From: Fluviicola taffensis DSM 16823
GTDB taxonomy: Bacteria; Bacteroidota; Bacteroidia; Flavobacteriales_D; Crocinitomicaceae
DNA: 64,000 nucleotides
Reading direction: 5' to 3'
Assembly (NCBI RefSeq): GCF_000194605.1
Contig: NC_015321.1
Span: forward strand, 1,612,001-1,676,000
Shown: positions 63,992 to 64,000 of the stretch, piece after piece
How the letters are laid out: each line of letters opens with the position of its first letter
Position numbering within the stretch: position 1 is the stretch's first letter
The notes under the pieces: model-generated
The model's database searches: none
What the model was told of the DNA's origin: nothing
The model's input: only the letters and a program-made list of their open reading frames with translations
Program-made: the position numbers and the translations under genes

Positions 63992-64000
63992 GATATTAAG

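Noticed and set aside
1-64000. tRNA, rRNA, riboswitches and insertion sequences
   Set aside because: Reading the intergenic regions, I found no cloverleaf, T-box or other recognised leader and no transposase; gaps are all under 300 bases.

Overview
The window is low-GC DNA from a member of the Bacteroidota, most likely Flavobacteriales. The evidence is the AT-rich codon use, promoter boxes of the TAnnTTTG type (clearest in front of pgk), many flavobacterial-style signal peptides and outer-membrane proteins, and a flexirubin-type pigment locus. Genus and species cannot be named from the sequence alone. I saw no rRNA or tRNA genes, insertion sequences, CRISPR arrays or phage genes. No intergenic gap exceeds 300 bases.

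Region 1 (1-32033) is one large biosynthetic locus that combines an aryl-polyene fatty-acid-like pathway with dialkylresorcinol enzymes, which is the genetic signature of flexirubin pigments. It opens with a PaaK-like adenylating ligase and a small secreted protein. A leftward block follows: halogenase-like flavoprotein, CrtI-like flavoprotein, a 1266-residue MMPL/acyltransferase/methyltransferase fusion, and a second CrtI-like flavoprotein. From 10362 a tightly packed rightward operon holds a methyltransferase, tyrosine ammonia-lyase, ketoreductase, ketosynthases, acyl carrier proteins, dehydratases, a thioesterase, an LpxL-like acyltransferase, a polysaccharide deacetylase and a LolA-like carrier. 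A reversed glycosyltransferase-DUF2062 gene interrupts it. A second rightward run then encodes DarA, DarB, an unknown 132-residue protein, a BtrH-type cysteine acyltransferase, an ABC-2 exporter, another ACP and a further ketosynthase pair. Likely flow: tyrosine gives 4-coumarate, which is activated, extended on ACPs to an aryl polyene, methylated and possibly chlorinated, then esterified to a dialkylresorcinol made by DarA/DarB, and moved to the outer membrane.

Region 2 (32130-47225) is mostly housekeeping: a fatty acid hydroxylase, the haem genes hemA-hemC-hemD, an acyl-CoA carboxylase beta subunit, a WG-repeat protein, recJ, tatA, gatA, a lytic transglycosylase and two envelope glycosyltransferases with a UbiA-like membrane protein.

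Region 3 (47286-63991) holds pgk, two outer-membrane-type proteins with somewhat different codon use, gatC, plsC, trpS, a peptide-binding lipoprotein, ppk1, a 15-copy 8-bp tandem repeat, a TPR histidine-kinase-like protein whose phosphoacceptor and N-box residues are replaced, an outer-membrane protein, aspS, a striking GC-rich palindrome, an NlpE-like lipoprotein, a quinone-oxidoreductase-like MDR protein and a tandem universal stress protein.
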